In this document: positions 1 to 8,222 of the stretch, piece by piece
Position numbering within the stretch: position 1 is the first letter of the stretch
Layout: each line of letters opens with the position of its first letter
DNA from: Opitutaceae bacterium
GTDB taxonomy: Bacteria > Verrucomicrobiota > Verrucomicrobiia > Opitutales > Opitutaceae
Direction of reading: 5' to 3'
Assembly: GCA_027482185.1 (NCBI GenBank)
Contig: JAIXWF010000013.1
Coordinates: forward strand, 1-64,000
DNA length: 64,000 nt
The notes under the pieces: model-generated
What the model was told of the DNA's origin: nothing
The model's database searches: none
Seen by the model: only the letters and a program-made list of their open reading frames with translations
Made by a program: the position numbers and the translations under genes

Positions 1-333
1 AAAGACCTCGCGATGAAGAAGCGCGACTACGCCAAGTCCTCGCAGAAGATGGCCGGCAACGAGCAGATCGCCGCCGAGGTCGCGAAGAATCCCAACGGCA
101 TCGGCTACGTCGGCCTCGCCTACATCCATGCCGAGGGCATCAAGGTCGTCCCCATCGACGGCGTCGCCCCGACCGCCGAGCAGGTCCGCGCCGGCAAGTA
201 CATCTACGCCCGCCCGACGTTCTACTACACCGACGGCGAACCCAAGGGCGACGCGGCCAAGTTCATCGCCTTCACGCTCGGGCCCGCCGGCCGGAAGATC
301 GCGGAGCAGGTCGGTTTCGTGACGCTGAACTGA
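1..333 (+). CDS. pstS: Phosphate ABC transporter substrate-binding protein, C-terminal part
   Basis: This is the last 110 codons of a gene that begins before the window; the frame is open from base 1. The residues fit the C-terminal lobe of PstS-type phosphate-binding proteins, with a final segment in which phosphate binders close the second lobe (GYVGLAY, YARPTFYYTDGEPKGDAAKFIAF, ending AEQVGFVTLN when read in pieces). The product should be a periplasmic binding protein that delivers orthophosphate to PstC/PstA. The assignment rests on this short piece plus its position 93 bp before pstC at the head of a full pst-pho cluster. The signal peptide and N-lobe are outside the window. Confidence 0.85.
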   Translation, partial: KDLAMKKRDYAKSSQKMAGNEQIAAEVAKNPNGIGYVGLAYIHAEGIKVVPIDGVAPTAEQVRAGKYIYARPTFYYTDGEPKGDAAKFIAFTLGPAGRKIAEQVGFVTLN

Positions 334-337
334 CGTG

Positions 338-355
338 GTGTCATCCGATTGTCAC
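338..355 (+). promoter_or_regulatory. Pho box (PhoB-binding direct repeat)
   Basis: Two 7-bp repeats, GTGTCAT and TTGTCAC, are separated by 4 bp (CCGA), giving an 11-bp period. The E. coli Pho box consensus is CTGTCAT-N4-CTGTCAY, so each half matches 6 of 7. The site lies 5 bp after the pstS stop and 72 bp before the pstC start. It would let phosphorylated PhoB drive pstCAB-phoU-phoBR separately from pstS. No convincing -10 element was seen. Confidence 0.6.
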
Positions 356-426
356 CGTCCCCCGCTTGACCTGCGCCGGCTCTGTCCGCGAGCTCTCGCG
401 GCGATGACGCCGCCGAATTCCCCCGC

Positions 427-2049
427 ATGAACGCGCCCGTCCCGCCTGCGGCGGCCTCCGGCCCTGACCGCGCCGCCGCTTTCGCGATCAGAAAGAAGCG
501 AGTGAAGCTGCTCGGCCTCACCGTCGACGACTGCATCAAGTCGTTCTTCGGGGGCAACGCGCTCGTCTCGATCGTCGTCCTCACGCTCATCACCTACTTC
601 CTCGTCCGCGAGGGCGCCGGTTTCTTCGGGCAGAACCGGCAAAACCTCCAGGTCTACCGCCAGGCGGGCCTCGAGTACGTCGACTTCATCCGCGTCCAGG
701 CCGACGACCACACCGCGCTCACCCGCTACCTGTCCGACCTCCGCCTGCGGTCGCTGCGTCACCTCACCGAGACGAAGGGCCGCTCCCTCGACGACGCCAA
801 CGCCGCGCTCGCCCCGTTCGACGAGTTTGCCGGCAAGTTCGGCGACGCCGTCGAGCCCGTGCGGGGCATCGTTTCCGAACTCACCGAGGTCGCGACCGCG
901 ATCAAGACGAAGTTCATCGTCAACGAGGACAAGAAGGAGGAACGCCGCCAGCTGCTCGCCGAAGGCAAAAAGACGGAGGCCGACGCCGTCGCGATCACCC
1001 CGGTCGATTTCGCCGCCGAGCTCAAACCGCTGCTCGGCGCCTTGCCCGCCTACAAGGACGCGAACCGCGAGTTCACCGCCAAGCTCACCGCCGTCCTCGC
1101 CGCGCCGCCGGCGCTCCCGGCTCCGGAACTCGAGCAGCGCCTGCAGCGCTTCACCGCCCTGGCCCGCGACTACCTCGCGACCTTCCCGGCCGTGGAGCGC
1201 AACCTCGAGGCCTGGGACTTCCGGCAACCCGTGCCGGCAACGCAGTCCTTCACCGCCTTCATCTTCGGCCGCCAGTGGCTGACCGCGAGTTTCTGGCAGG
1301 ACTGGTACGGCATCATCCCGCTCTTCGTGGGTTCGCTCCTCGTGTCGCTCGTCGCGCTCACGCTCGCCGTCCCGCTCGGGGTCGGCGCGGCCATCTACAT
1401 CAACCAGATCGCCAGCCTCCGGGAGCAGAAACTGGTCAAGCCCGCGATCGAGTTCATCGCGGCGATTCCTTCCGTCGTGCTCGGCTTCTTCGGCATCGCC
1501 GTGCTCGGCCAGGCGCTCCGGCTCCTCTCGCAGCAATCCTGGCTCTCCTGGGTGCCGGGCTTCCCCTACAGCGAACGACTGAACATCCTCACCGCCGGCT
1601 GCCTGCTCGCGCTCATCGCCGTGCCGACGATCTTCACGCTGGCCGAGGACGCGCTCAACAACGTCCCCCGCGCCTTCAAGGAAGCCTCCTTCGCCCTCGG
1701 CGCGTCGCGCCTCCAGACCACGCTCAAGATCATCGTCCCCGCTTCGCTGTCCGGCATCATCTCGGCCGTCCTCCTCGGGCTCGGCCGCGTCATCGGCGAG
1801 ACGATGGTCGTGCTGCTCTGCGCCGGCAACCGCATCGCCATCCCGGATTTCACCCAGGGCCTCGCGTTCGTCACCGAGCCCGTGCACACGATGACCGGCA
1901 TCATCGCGCAGGAAATGGGCGAGGTCGTCCGCGGCAGCATCCACTACCGCGCGCTGTTCATGGTGGGCCTCGTGCTCTTCGTCGTCTCGCTGCTCATCAA
2001 TTTCGCCGCGCAGAAGATCGTGCGCCGCTACCGGATTTCGATCGGCTGA
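427..2049 (+). CDS. pstC: Phosphate ABC transporter permease PstC
   Basis: This is an inner-membrane permease subunit of the high-affinity phosphate transporter (540 aa). A first membrane segment lies at about residues 43-62. It is followed by a hydrophilic, charged stretch of about 220 residues that standard PstC proteins of about 320 aa lack, then the permease core from about residue 295. The EAA loop is recognisable around [16 protein letters not shown], followed by [13 protein letters not shown]. The gene is followed by pstA after 2 bp, so translation is probably coupled. The long insert should face the periplasm and is the main departure from the E. coli protein. Confidence 0.95.
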   Translation: MNAPVPPAAASGPDRAAAFAIRKKRVKLLGLTVDDCIKSFFGGNALVSIVVLTLITYFLVREGAGFFGQNRQNLQVYRQAGLEYVDFIRVQADDHTALTRYLSDLRLRSLRHLTETKGRSLDDANAALAPFDEFAGKFGDAVEPVRGIVSELTEVATAIKTKFIVNEDKKEERRQLLAEGKKTEADAVAITPVDFAAELKPLLGALPAYKDANREFTAKLTAVLAAPPALPAPELEQRLQRFTALARDYLATFPAVERNLEAWDFRQPVPATQSFTAFIFGRQWLTASFWQDWYGIIPLFVGSLLVSLVALTLAVPLGVGAAIYINQIASLREQKLVKPAIEFIAAIPSVVLGFFGIAVLGQALRLLSQQSWLSWVPGFPYSERLNILTAGCLLALIAVPTIFTLAEDALNNVPRAFKEASFALGASRLQTTLKIIVPASLSGIISAVLLGLGRVIGETMVVLLCAGNRIAIPDFTQGLAFVTEPVHTMTGIIAQEMGEVVRGSIHYRALFMVGLVLFVVSLLINFAAQKIVRRYRISIG

Positions 2050-2051
2050 CC

Positions 2052-3092
2052 ATGAACGCCGCCGACCACGTTTTCCGCCCCCGGCTGAACGCCGCCCGGC
2101 GCGCCGAGGGCCTTGTCTTCTGGCTCTTCCGCAGCGCGACCTACCTGATCCTCGCCTGCGGCGGCGCCGTCTTTCTCAACATCGTCTACAAAGGCGCCGG
2201 CACCGTCTTCACGACGTCGGCGCCCTTCGTGAACACCACCTTCCTCACCGAAGCTCCGGAGTCGCTCTACGTTTTCGAGTTCGAGGGCAAAAAGTACGAA
2301 ATGGGCGACCGCGAATTCCGCGCCTTCAAGGAAACGCATCCCGCCGCCGCCAAGGTGAAGACGGAGAGCTACGTCTATTCCGCCGGCGGCATCTGGCCCT
2401 GCATCGTCGGCACGGTGCTGCTCGTCGTCGGCTCGATGACGATCGCCCTCTTCCTCGGTGTCTGCGCGGCGATCTACCTGACCGAGTACGCGAAGGACGG
2501 CGCCTTCATCCGTTTCGTGCGGCTCGCGATTCTCAATCTCGCCGGCGTGCCCTCGATCGTCTTCGGCCTCTTCGGCTTCGGCATGTTCGTGATCTTCTTC
2601 GGCTGGAACGTTTCGCTCCTCGCGGGCTGGTTCACGCTCGCGTTCATGGTCCTCCCCGTGGTCATCACCGCGAGCGAGGAGTCGCTCAAATCCGTGCCCA
2701 AGGGCTTCCGCGAAGGCTCCCTCGCCCTCGGCGCCACGAAGTGGCAGACGATCCGTTCCAACGTCCTGCCCTACGCGCTGCCGGGCATCCTTACGTCTTC
2801 GATCCTCGGCATCGCCCGCGTGGCCGGCGAGACCGCGCCGATCATGTTCACCGCGGCCTACGTCGTGCGCGACAAGCTGCCGTGGGATGTCGAGCGCGCC
2901 GGCGACTTCTTCTTCCAGGGCGTCATGGCACTGCCGTACCACATCTACGTCGTCAGCTCCAAGATCCCGCAGAACGACTATACCGAGCGCGTGCAGTACG
3001 GCACGGCGTTCGTCTTCCTCGGCATCGTCGCGCTTATCGCCACCGCCTCGATTCTCCTCCGCACCCGCCTGCGCAACCGCTACAAATGGTGA
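2052..3092 (+). CDS. pstA: Phosphate ABC transporter permease PstA
   Basis: This is the second permease subunit (346 aa). The start at MNAADHVF was chosen because it lies 2 bp after the pstC stop and upstream codons in this frame only overlap pstC. One membrane segment occurs at about residues 25-45. A periplasmic segment of about 65 residues follows, rich in charged residues ([15 protein letters not shown]). The remaining membrane segments contain the typical EAA loop [19 protein letters not shown] and [12 protein letters not shown]. It forms the phosphate channel with PstC and is energised by PstB. Confidence 0.95.
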   Translation: MNAADHVFRPRLNAARRAEGLVFWLFRSATYLILACGGAVFLNIVYKGAGTVFTTSAPFVNTTFLTEAPESLYVFEFEGKKYEMGDREFRAFKETHPAAAKVKTESYVYSAGGIWPCIVGTVLLVVGSMTIALFLGVCAAIYLTEYAKDGAFIRFVRLAILNLAGVPSIVFGLFGFGMFVIFFGWNVSLLAGWFTLAFMVLPVVITASEESLKSVPKGFREGSLALGATKWQTIRSNVLPYALPGILTSSILGIARVAGETAPIMFTAAYVVRDKLPWDVERAGDFFFQGVMALPYHIYVVSSKIPQNDYTERVQYGTAFVFLGIVALIATASILLRTRLRNRYKW

Positions 3093-3991
3093 CCTCCCGC
3101 TCCGCCGCCATGGATTCCCCCGCTTCCGCTCCCGTCCCCGGCCAAGCCGCGTCCGCCGCCGCCCCGGGGCGGCCCCTGCGCACCGCGGTCCAGCCGGCGT
3201 CCGCCGCCCCGGCCGTCGCGGCCGCGCCCGCCGGCGCCACGCTCATCGACATCCGCAATCTCGATTTCTTCTACGGCGAATCCCAGGCGCTGAAGGACAT
3301 CAGCCTCGCGATCGAGGACCACAAGGTCACCGCGTTCATCGGGCCCTCCGGCTGCGGCAAGTCCACCTTGCTCCGCTGCCTCAACCGCATGAACGACCTG
3401 ATCGAAGGCACACGCGTCGCCCGCGGGACGATCAAGATCCACGGCGTGGACATCTACCAGGACGACGTCGATGTCATCGAGCTGCGCAAGCGCGTCGGCA
3501 TGGTTTTCCAGAAATCGAATCCGTTCCCGAAATCGATCTACGAGAACATCACCTACGGCCTCCGCCTGCAGGGCGTGAAGGACAAGGCCCGGCTCGACGA
3601 GATCGTGGAAAAGGCGCTGCGCGGCGCCGCGCTCTGGGACGAGGTCAAGGACCGCCTCGACGCCAGCGGCCTCGGTCTTTCCGGCGGCCAGCAGCAGCGC
3701 CTCTGCATCGCGCGCGCGATCGCCGTCGAGCCCGAGGTCATTCTGATGGACGAGCCCTGCTCCGCCCTCGACCCGGTCGCCACCGCCAAGATCGAGGAGC
3801 TGATCCAGGAACTCCGCACCCGCTACACGATCGTGATCGTGACGCACAACATGCAGCAGGCCGCGCGCTGTTCCGACCGCACCGCGTTTTTCTACCTCGG
3901 CAAACTCATCGAGTACGCCGACACCCGCGACATCTTCACCAACCCCGGCAATCCCCAGACCGAGGCCTACGTCTCGGGCCGCTTCGGCTGA
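3086..3991 (+). CDS. pstB: Phosphate ABC transporter ATP-binding protein PstB
   Basis: This is the cytoplasmic ATPase of the Pst transporter. Walker A is GPSGCGKST, the ABC signature is LSGGQQQRL and Walker B is [13 protein letters not shown], followed by the switch histidine in VTHNMQQA. The catalytic domain starts near residue 50. Before it lies an Ala/Pro-rich extension of about 45 residues that is not typical of PstB. The start at 3086 overlaps the pstA stop by 7 bp, which suits translational coupling; an ATG at 3110 is an equally possible start and would shorten the extension by 8 residues. Confidence 0.95.
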   Translation: MVTSRSAAMDSPASAPVPGQAASAAAPGRPLRTAVQPASAAPAVAAAPAGATLIDIRNLDFFYGESQALKDISLAIEDHKVTAFIGPSGCGKSTLLRCLNRMNDLIEGTRVARGTIKIHGVDIYQDDVDVIELRKRVGMVFQKSNPFPKSIYENITYGLRLQGVKDKARLDEIVEKALRGAALWDEVKDRLDASGLGLSGGQQQRLCIARAIAVEPEVILMDEPCSALDPVATAKIEELIQELRTRYTIVIVTHNMQQAARCSDRTAFFYLGKLIEYADTRDIFTNPGNPQTEAYVSGRFG

Positions 3992-4016
3992 GCCGGCGCC
4001 GTTTCCCTTTACCGAC

Positions 4017-4697
4017 ATGACCCACTACAACTCCGAGCTCTCGGCGCTGAAAGAAAGCCTCCTCGCGATGGCCAGCCATGCGGAGAGCGCGGTGACCCGC
4101 GCCATGCGCGCGTTGGTCGACCGCGACGACAACCTCGCCCGCCAGGTGGAGGAGGACGACAACATCCTCGACCAGTACGAGATCGAGATCGACGACATGG
4201 CGATCCATCTCCTCGCCAAGGCGCCGCTCGCGACCGACCTCCGTCTCATCACGGTCGCGATGAAGATTTCCCAGAACCTCGAACGCGTCGGCGACTCCGC
4301 CGTCACCATCGCCCGCCGCGCCCGCGACCTGAACACGGAGCCGCAGCTCAAGCCCTACGTCGACCTGCCCCGCATGGCGACGATGTCGATCGAGATGCTG
4401 CGCGAGGCCATCACCGCGTTCGTCAACCGGCAGCCGGAAATCGCCCGGGCCGTCGTGCCCCGCGACCACGATGTCGACGACCTCAACCGCCAGCTGCACC
4501 GCGAACTCTCCAGCTACATGGTCGAGCGGCCCACCACCATCAGCCGCTGCCTGCGCCTGATGGTGATCTCGAAGGCGATCGAGCGCATCGCCGACCACGC
4601 CACCAACATCGCCGAGGAGGTCGTGTACCTCTACGAGGCGAAAGACATCCGGCACACCGCGCCCAAAGCCAATGAAACCGAAAATCCTGGTCGTTGA
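4017..4697 (+). CDS. phoU: Phosphate signalling complex protein PhoU
   Basis: This all-alpha protein has two tandem three-helix PhoU domains (226 aa). The metal-binding-type motif E/D-x-x-x-D recurs in each half (EEDDNILDQYEIE near residue 44; RDHDVDDLN near residue 150). PhoU mediates the negative signal from the Pst transporter to the PhoR kinase when phosphate is plentiful. The start ATG is 25 bp after pstB. The last 26 bp overlap phoB in another frame, tying expression of the negative regulator to the two-component pair. Confidence 0.95.
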   Translation: MTHYNSELSALKESLLAMASHAESAVTRAMRALVDRDDNLARQVEEDDNILDQYEIEIDDMAIHLLAKAPLATDLRLITVAMKISQNLERVGDSAVTIARRARDLNTEPQLKPYVDLPRMATMSIEMLREAITAFVNRQPEIARAVVPRDHDVDDLNRQLHRELSSYMVERPTTISRCLRLMVISKAIERIADHATNIAEEVVYLYEAKDIRHTAPKANETENPGR

Positions 4698-5358
4698 CGA
4701 CGAGCCCGACGCGCTCGAGGTGCTCGGTTTCAAGCTGAAGGAAGCCGGCTACGCGCCGCTGTTCGCCAAAGACGGCAACCGGGCCATCGCCGCCGCGCGC
4801 GACGAGCGCCCGGCCCTCATCGTGCTCGACCTCATGCTCCCCGAGGTCGACGGCCTCGAGGTCTGCAAGATTCTCCGCCGCGATCCCTCGACCGCCGCGA
4901 TCCCGATTCTCATGCTCACCGCCAAGGCGGCGGAAATGGACCGCGTCATCGGCCTCGAGCTCGGCGCCGACGACTACGTCACGAAACCTTTCAGCCCCCG
5001 CGAGCTCGTCCTCCGGATCAAGAAGTTGCTCGCCCGCACCAAGCAGGCCGACGACCCCGTTTCGCACCTGCGGTTCGGCCCGCTCGAGATCGACGTGCCC
5101 CGCCACGTAGTCTCGGTCGGCGGCGCGGAGGTCGCGCTGACCGCGACGGAGTTCAAGCTCCTCGAGATTCTGGCCCGCCGGCGCGGCCGCGTGCAGACCC
5201 GCGAACGCCTGCTGCAGGACGTGTGGGGCTACGAGAATCCGATCGACAGCCGCACCGTCGACACGCACATGCGCCGCCTGCGCGAGAAGATCGGTCCCGC
5301 GGCCGATTTCCTCGAGACCATCCGCGGCGTCGGCTACCGCTTCAAAGCGGAGGAATGA
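4672..5358 (+). CDS. phoB: Response regulator, PhoB/OmpR family
   Basis: This is a two-domain transcriptional regulator (228 aa). The receiver domain shows the acidic pocket VVDDEPDAL, the phospho-acceptor Asp in VLDLMLPEVDG (about residue 53) and the conserved Lys in VTKPFSPREL (about residue 105). The C-terminal winged helix covers about residues 130-225, with the recognition helix near SRTVDTHMRRLREKIG. Its position after phoU and before a histidine kinase indicates the phosphate-responsive PhoB. It would bind Pho boxes such as the one at 338-355. Confidence 0.93.
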   Translation: MKPKILVVDDEPDALEVLGFKLKEAGYAPLFAKDGNRAIAAARDERPALIVLDLMLPEVDGLEVCKILRRDPSTAAIPILMLTAKAAEMDRVIGLELGADDYVTKPFSPRELVLRIKKLLARTKQADDPVSHLRFGPLEIDVPRHVVSVGGAEVALTATEFKLLEILARRRGRVQTRERLLQDVWGYENPIDSRTVDTHMRRLREKIGPAADFLETIRGVGYRFKAEE

Positions 5359-5413
5359 GCGCCGCGCCGTTTGGGCTCGTGCGCCCGTCCCGCCTCGGGC
5401 TGCGTATTCCGGC

Positions 5414-6604
5414 ATGACCGTGCTCGAAACGCTGCTCTTGCTCGCCTTGGCCGGGACCGGCGGCGCCGTGTGGTGGCTGCGCGGCCGCCTCGCCGCCGCG
5501 ACGGCCCGCCACGCCCGCGAACTCGCCGAGCAACGCCAGCAGCGCGAACAGGAGCTCCGGGCCCAGTCCGAGCGCACCGCCGCGCTGTTCGACCGCATGG
5601 TCGAGGGCATCATCGTCGTCGGCCCCGACGGCCGGATCCGGATTTCCAACCGTGCCGCCGGCGCGCTCTTCCATTTCCCGCCGCCGGCCGCCGGCCGCAC
5701 CGTGCTCGAGGCCACGCGCCACCACGAGGTCGCCGCCCTCGTCGCCCGCCTCGACCGCGAGGCCGAGGTGCTCAACCATGAGCTGCGCCTCGACGGCGTC
5801 GCCGAGACCCGCCACCTGCAGGTCAACGCCCTCGCGCTCCGCGCCGCCGACGGCGCCCGCGACGGCGCGATCCTCGTGTTCCACGACCTCACGCGCCTGC
5901 GCCAACTCGAATCGGTCCGGCAGGAATTCGTCGCCAACGTGAGCCACGAACTGCGCACGCCGCTCTCGCTGATCAAGAGCGCGGCCGAGACCCTGATCGA
6001 CGGCGGCAAAAACGATCCCGCGGTCACAACGCGTTTCCTCGAGATCATCGACAAGCACGCCAACCGCCTGACGTTGCTGATCGACGACCTGCTCTTGCTC
6101 GCGCGCCTCGATTCCGGCCGCGTGGAGCTGAATCTTCAGCCCGTCGACCTGCGGGCGGCGGCGCAGGACGCCCTCGACGACGCGGCCATCATTGCGCGGG
6201 CCCGCGACGTCTCGCTGGCCAATTCCGTCCCTGCCGGCACCGTCGTCCCGGCCGATCCGGAGCGCCTGCGCCAGGTCCTCGCCAACCTCATCGACAACGC
6301 GATCAAGTACGGGAAGGAAGGCGGCCGGGTGGAGATCGGCGGTCGCGGTCTTGGCGGCGCCGGGGCGGAGTTGACGGTGCGCGATGACGGTCCGGGCATT
6401 CCCGGCGAAGCCAAGGCGCGGATCTTCGAGCGCTTCTACCGCGTCGACAAAGCGCGTTCCCGCGAACAGGGCGGCACCGGCCTCGGCCTCGCGATCGTCA
6501 AGAACGTCGTCCAGGCCCACGGCGGCGACGTGCGCGTCGAGAGCACGCCGGGCCAAGGCACCGAGTTTTTCATTTTCCTGCCCGCGAAGCGCAACCTGGC
6601 CTAG
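5414..6604 (+). CDS. phoR: Phosphate regulon sensor histidine kinase PhoR
   Basis: This is a membrane-anchored sensor kinase (396 aa). One N-terminal membrane segment (about residues 3-22) is followed by a short coiled coil rich in E/Q/R and a PAS domain (about 60-165). The dimerisation/phosphotransfer domain carries the H box in NVSHELRTPLS (about residue 178). The ATPase domain has the N box NLIDNAIKYG, G1 box DDGPGIP and G2 box GTGLGLAIV. It has a single membrane segment and no large periplasmic sensor, as usual for PhoR that reads the state of the Pst/PhoU complex. Confidence 0.92.
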   Translation: MTVLETLLLLALAGTGGAVWWLRGRLAAATARHARELAEQRQQREQELRAQSERTAALFDRMVEGIIVVGPDGRIRISNRAAGALFHFPPPAAGRTVLEATRHHEVAALVARLDREAEVLNHELRLDGVAETRHLQVNALALRAADGARDGAILVFHDLTRLRQLESVRQEFVANVSHELRTPLSLIKSAAETLIDGGKNDPAVTTRFLEIIDKHANRLTLLIDDLLLLARLDSGRVELNLQPVDLRAAAQDALDDAAIIARARDVSLANSVPAGTVVPADPERLRQVLANLIDNAIKYGKEGGRVEIGGRGLGGAGAELTVRDDGPGIPGEAKARIFERFYRVDKARSREQGGTGLGLAIVKNVVQAHGGDVRVESTPGQGTEFFIFLPAKRNLA

Positions 6605-6620
6605 GCGGCGTTGCCGCCGG

Positions 6621-6766
6621 TGAAAGTTGCGGGTTGAAAGTTGAAAGCCCGATCCCGGGGAGCTGCAAGCGTGAGCGGGTGGCGTTGAAGTCCGACTGTG
6701 GCAAAATCTCGTCCGGGCTCCGACGGATCGTCTCTCAACTCTCAGCCCTCAACTCTCAACTTTCGC
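6621..6766. repeat. Heptamer-word inverted repeat (GTTGAAA type)
   Basis: The gap between convergent phoR and the DUF1501 gene holds a left arm with repeated GTTGAAA words (6621-6650) and a right arm of the complementary words CTCTCAACTCTCA (6731-6766). The two arms can pair around an 80-bp centre. It is the first of many such elements in the window and might act as a bidirectional terminator, which is inference. Confidence 0.65.
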
Positions 6767-6774
6767 CGCCCCCG

Positions 6775-8220
6775 TCACGCGATCAGCCCCTTGACGATCT
6801 CGCCGTGCACGTCGGTCAGGCGGTAGTCGCGGCCCTGGAAGCGGAACGTGAGCCGCGTGTGGTCGAGGCCGAGCAGGTGCAGCAGCGTCGCGTTGAGATC
6901 GTGCACATGCACGGGGTCGCGGACGACGTTGAAGCCGAGGTCGTCGGTCGCGCCGTGGACGTGGCCGCGTTTCAGGCCGCCGCCGGCCAGCCACATCGTG
7001 AAGGCGCGGTTGTGGTGGTCGCGGCCGTCGTTGCCGCCCTGGACCATCGGCGTGCGGCCGAATTCGCCGCCCCAGACGACGAGCGTGTCGTCGAGCAGGC
7101 CGCGTTGCTTCAGGTCGGTGACGAGGGCCGCGCTGGCCTGGTCGGTGTCCTCGGAGTTCTTCTTGATGGCCTTGGTGAGGTCGCCGTGCTGGTCCCACGC
7201 CTCGTGGAAGAGCTGCACGAAACGCACGCCGCGCTCGATCAGGCGGCGGGCAAGCAGGCAGTTGCGCGCGTAGTTCGAGACTTTGATGTCTTTGATGCCG
7301 TAGAGCTCGAGGATGTGCGCGGGCTCCTGCGAAAGATCCATCAACTCGGGCGCGCTCGTCTGGAGCTGGTAGGCGAGTTCGTAACTCTGGATGCGCGCGG
7401 CGATCTCGGGATCGCCGGCCTCGGCCAGCGCGAGGTCGTTCAGGCGGTGCAAGGTGTCGAGCGAGGCGCGCTGGGCGGCGGCGTCGACGCCCTTGGGATT
7501 GGAAAGATAGAGGACCGGGTCGCCCGTGCCGCGGAAGGGGATGCCGCCGTAGAGCGTGGGCAGAAAGCCGCAGCCGTAGTTGCTCGCGCCGCCGCTCGTG
7601 CCCTTCGCGCTCGTGAGCACGACGTAGCCCGGCAGTTCCGTGCTCTCGCTGCCGAGGCCGTAGAGGGTCCAGGAACCGAAGCTCGGCCGGCCGAACTGCT
7701 GCGACCCCGTGTTCATCATGATCTGCGCCGGCGCGTGGTTGACGGCGTCGGTCTGCATCGAACGCACAAAGCAGAGATCGTCCGCGATCTTGCCCGTGTG
7801 CGGCATGAGTTCGCTGAGTTCGATGCCCGCCTGGCCCTGCGGCGCGAATTTGTACTTCGGCCCGAGCAGCGCGGAATTCGGTTTGATGAAGGCGGCGCGG
7901 TAATCCTTCAGCAGGTCCGCGGGCGGGAGCTGCCCGTCGCGTTTGGCCAATTCGGGTTTCGGATCGAAGAGCTCGAGGTGGCTCGGGGCACCGGCCTGGA
8001 ACAGATAGATGACGCGCTTCGCTTTCGGTTGGAAATGCGGCGCGCGCGGGGCGAGGGGATTCGGCCCCTTGGCGGCGGCGGCCGCGGGCGCGGCGGCGGC
8101 ATCGCGCGCGAGCAGGGAATTGAGCGCGATGCCGGCGAGGCCGACGCCGCAGTCGCGGAGGAACCAGCGGCGGGAGAGGGCGCGGGCGGAAGCTTGGCGG
8201 ATTTCGGCGGCGAGGTTCAT
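6775..8220 (-). CDS. DUF1501 domain-containing secreted protein
   Basis: This 481-aa protein belongs to the DUF1501 family, typical of Planctomycetota and Verrucomicrobiota, distantly related to alkaline-phosphatase/sulfatase folds. The N-terminus has a Tat-like signal: SRRWFLRDCG followed by a hydrophobic stretch. The family hallmarks KRVIYLFQAGAPSHLELFDPK and, near the C-terminus, WGGEFGRTPM and GRDHHNRAFTMWLAGGG are present. The start was placed at the ATG just before the signal. Its stop-to-start spacing from the upstream DUF1553 gene is 2 bp, the usual conserved pair. Function is not established; these pairs often occur with sulfatases and polysaccharide genes. Confidence 0.92.
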   Translation of the reverse strand: MNLAAEIRQASARALSRRWFLRDCGVGLAGIALNSLLARDAAAAPAAAAAKGPNPLAPRAPHFQPKAKRVIYLFQAGAPSHLELFDPKPELAKRDGQLPPADLLKDYRAAFIKPNSALLGPKYKFAPQGQAGIELSELMPHTGKIADDLCFVRSMQTDAVNHAPAQIMMNTGSQQFGRPSFGSWTLYGLGSESTELPGYVVLTSAKGTSGGASNYGCGFLPTLYGGIPFRGTGDPVLYLSNPKGVDAAAQRASLDTLHRLNDLALAEAGDPEIAARIQSYELAYQLQTSAPELMDLSQEPAHILELYGIKDIKVSNYARNCLLARRLIERGVRFVQLFHEAWDQHGDLTKAIKKNSEDTDQASAALVTDLKQRGLLDDTLVVWGGEFGRTPMVQGGNDGRDHHNRAFTMWLAGGGLKRGHVHGATDDLGFNVVRDPVHVHDLNATLLHLLGLDHTRLTFRFQGRDYRLTDVHGEIVKGLIA

Positions 8221-8222
8221 GG

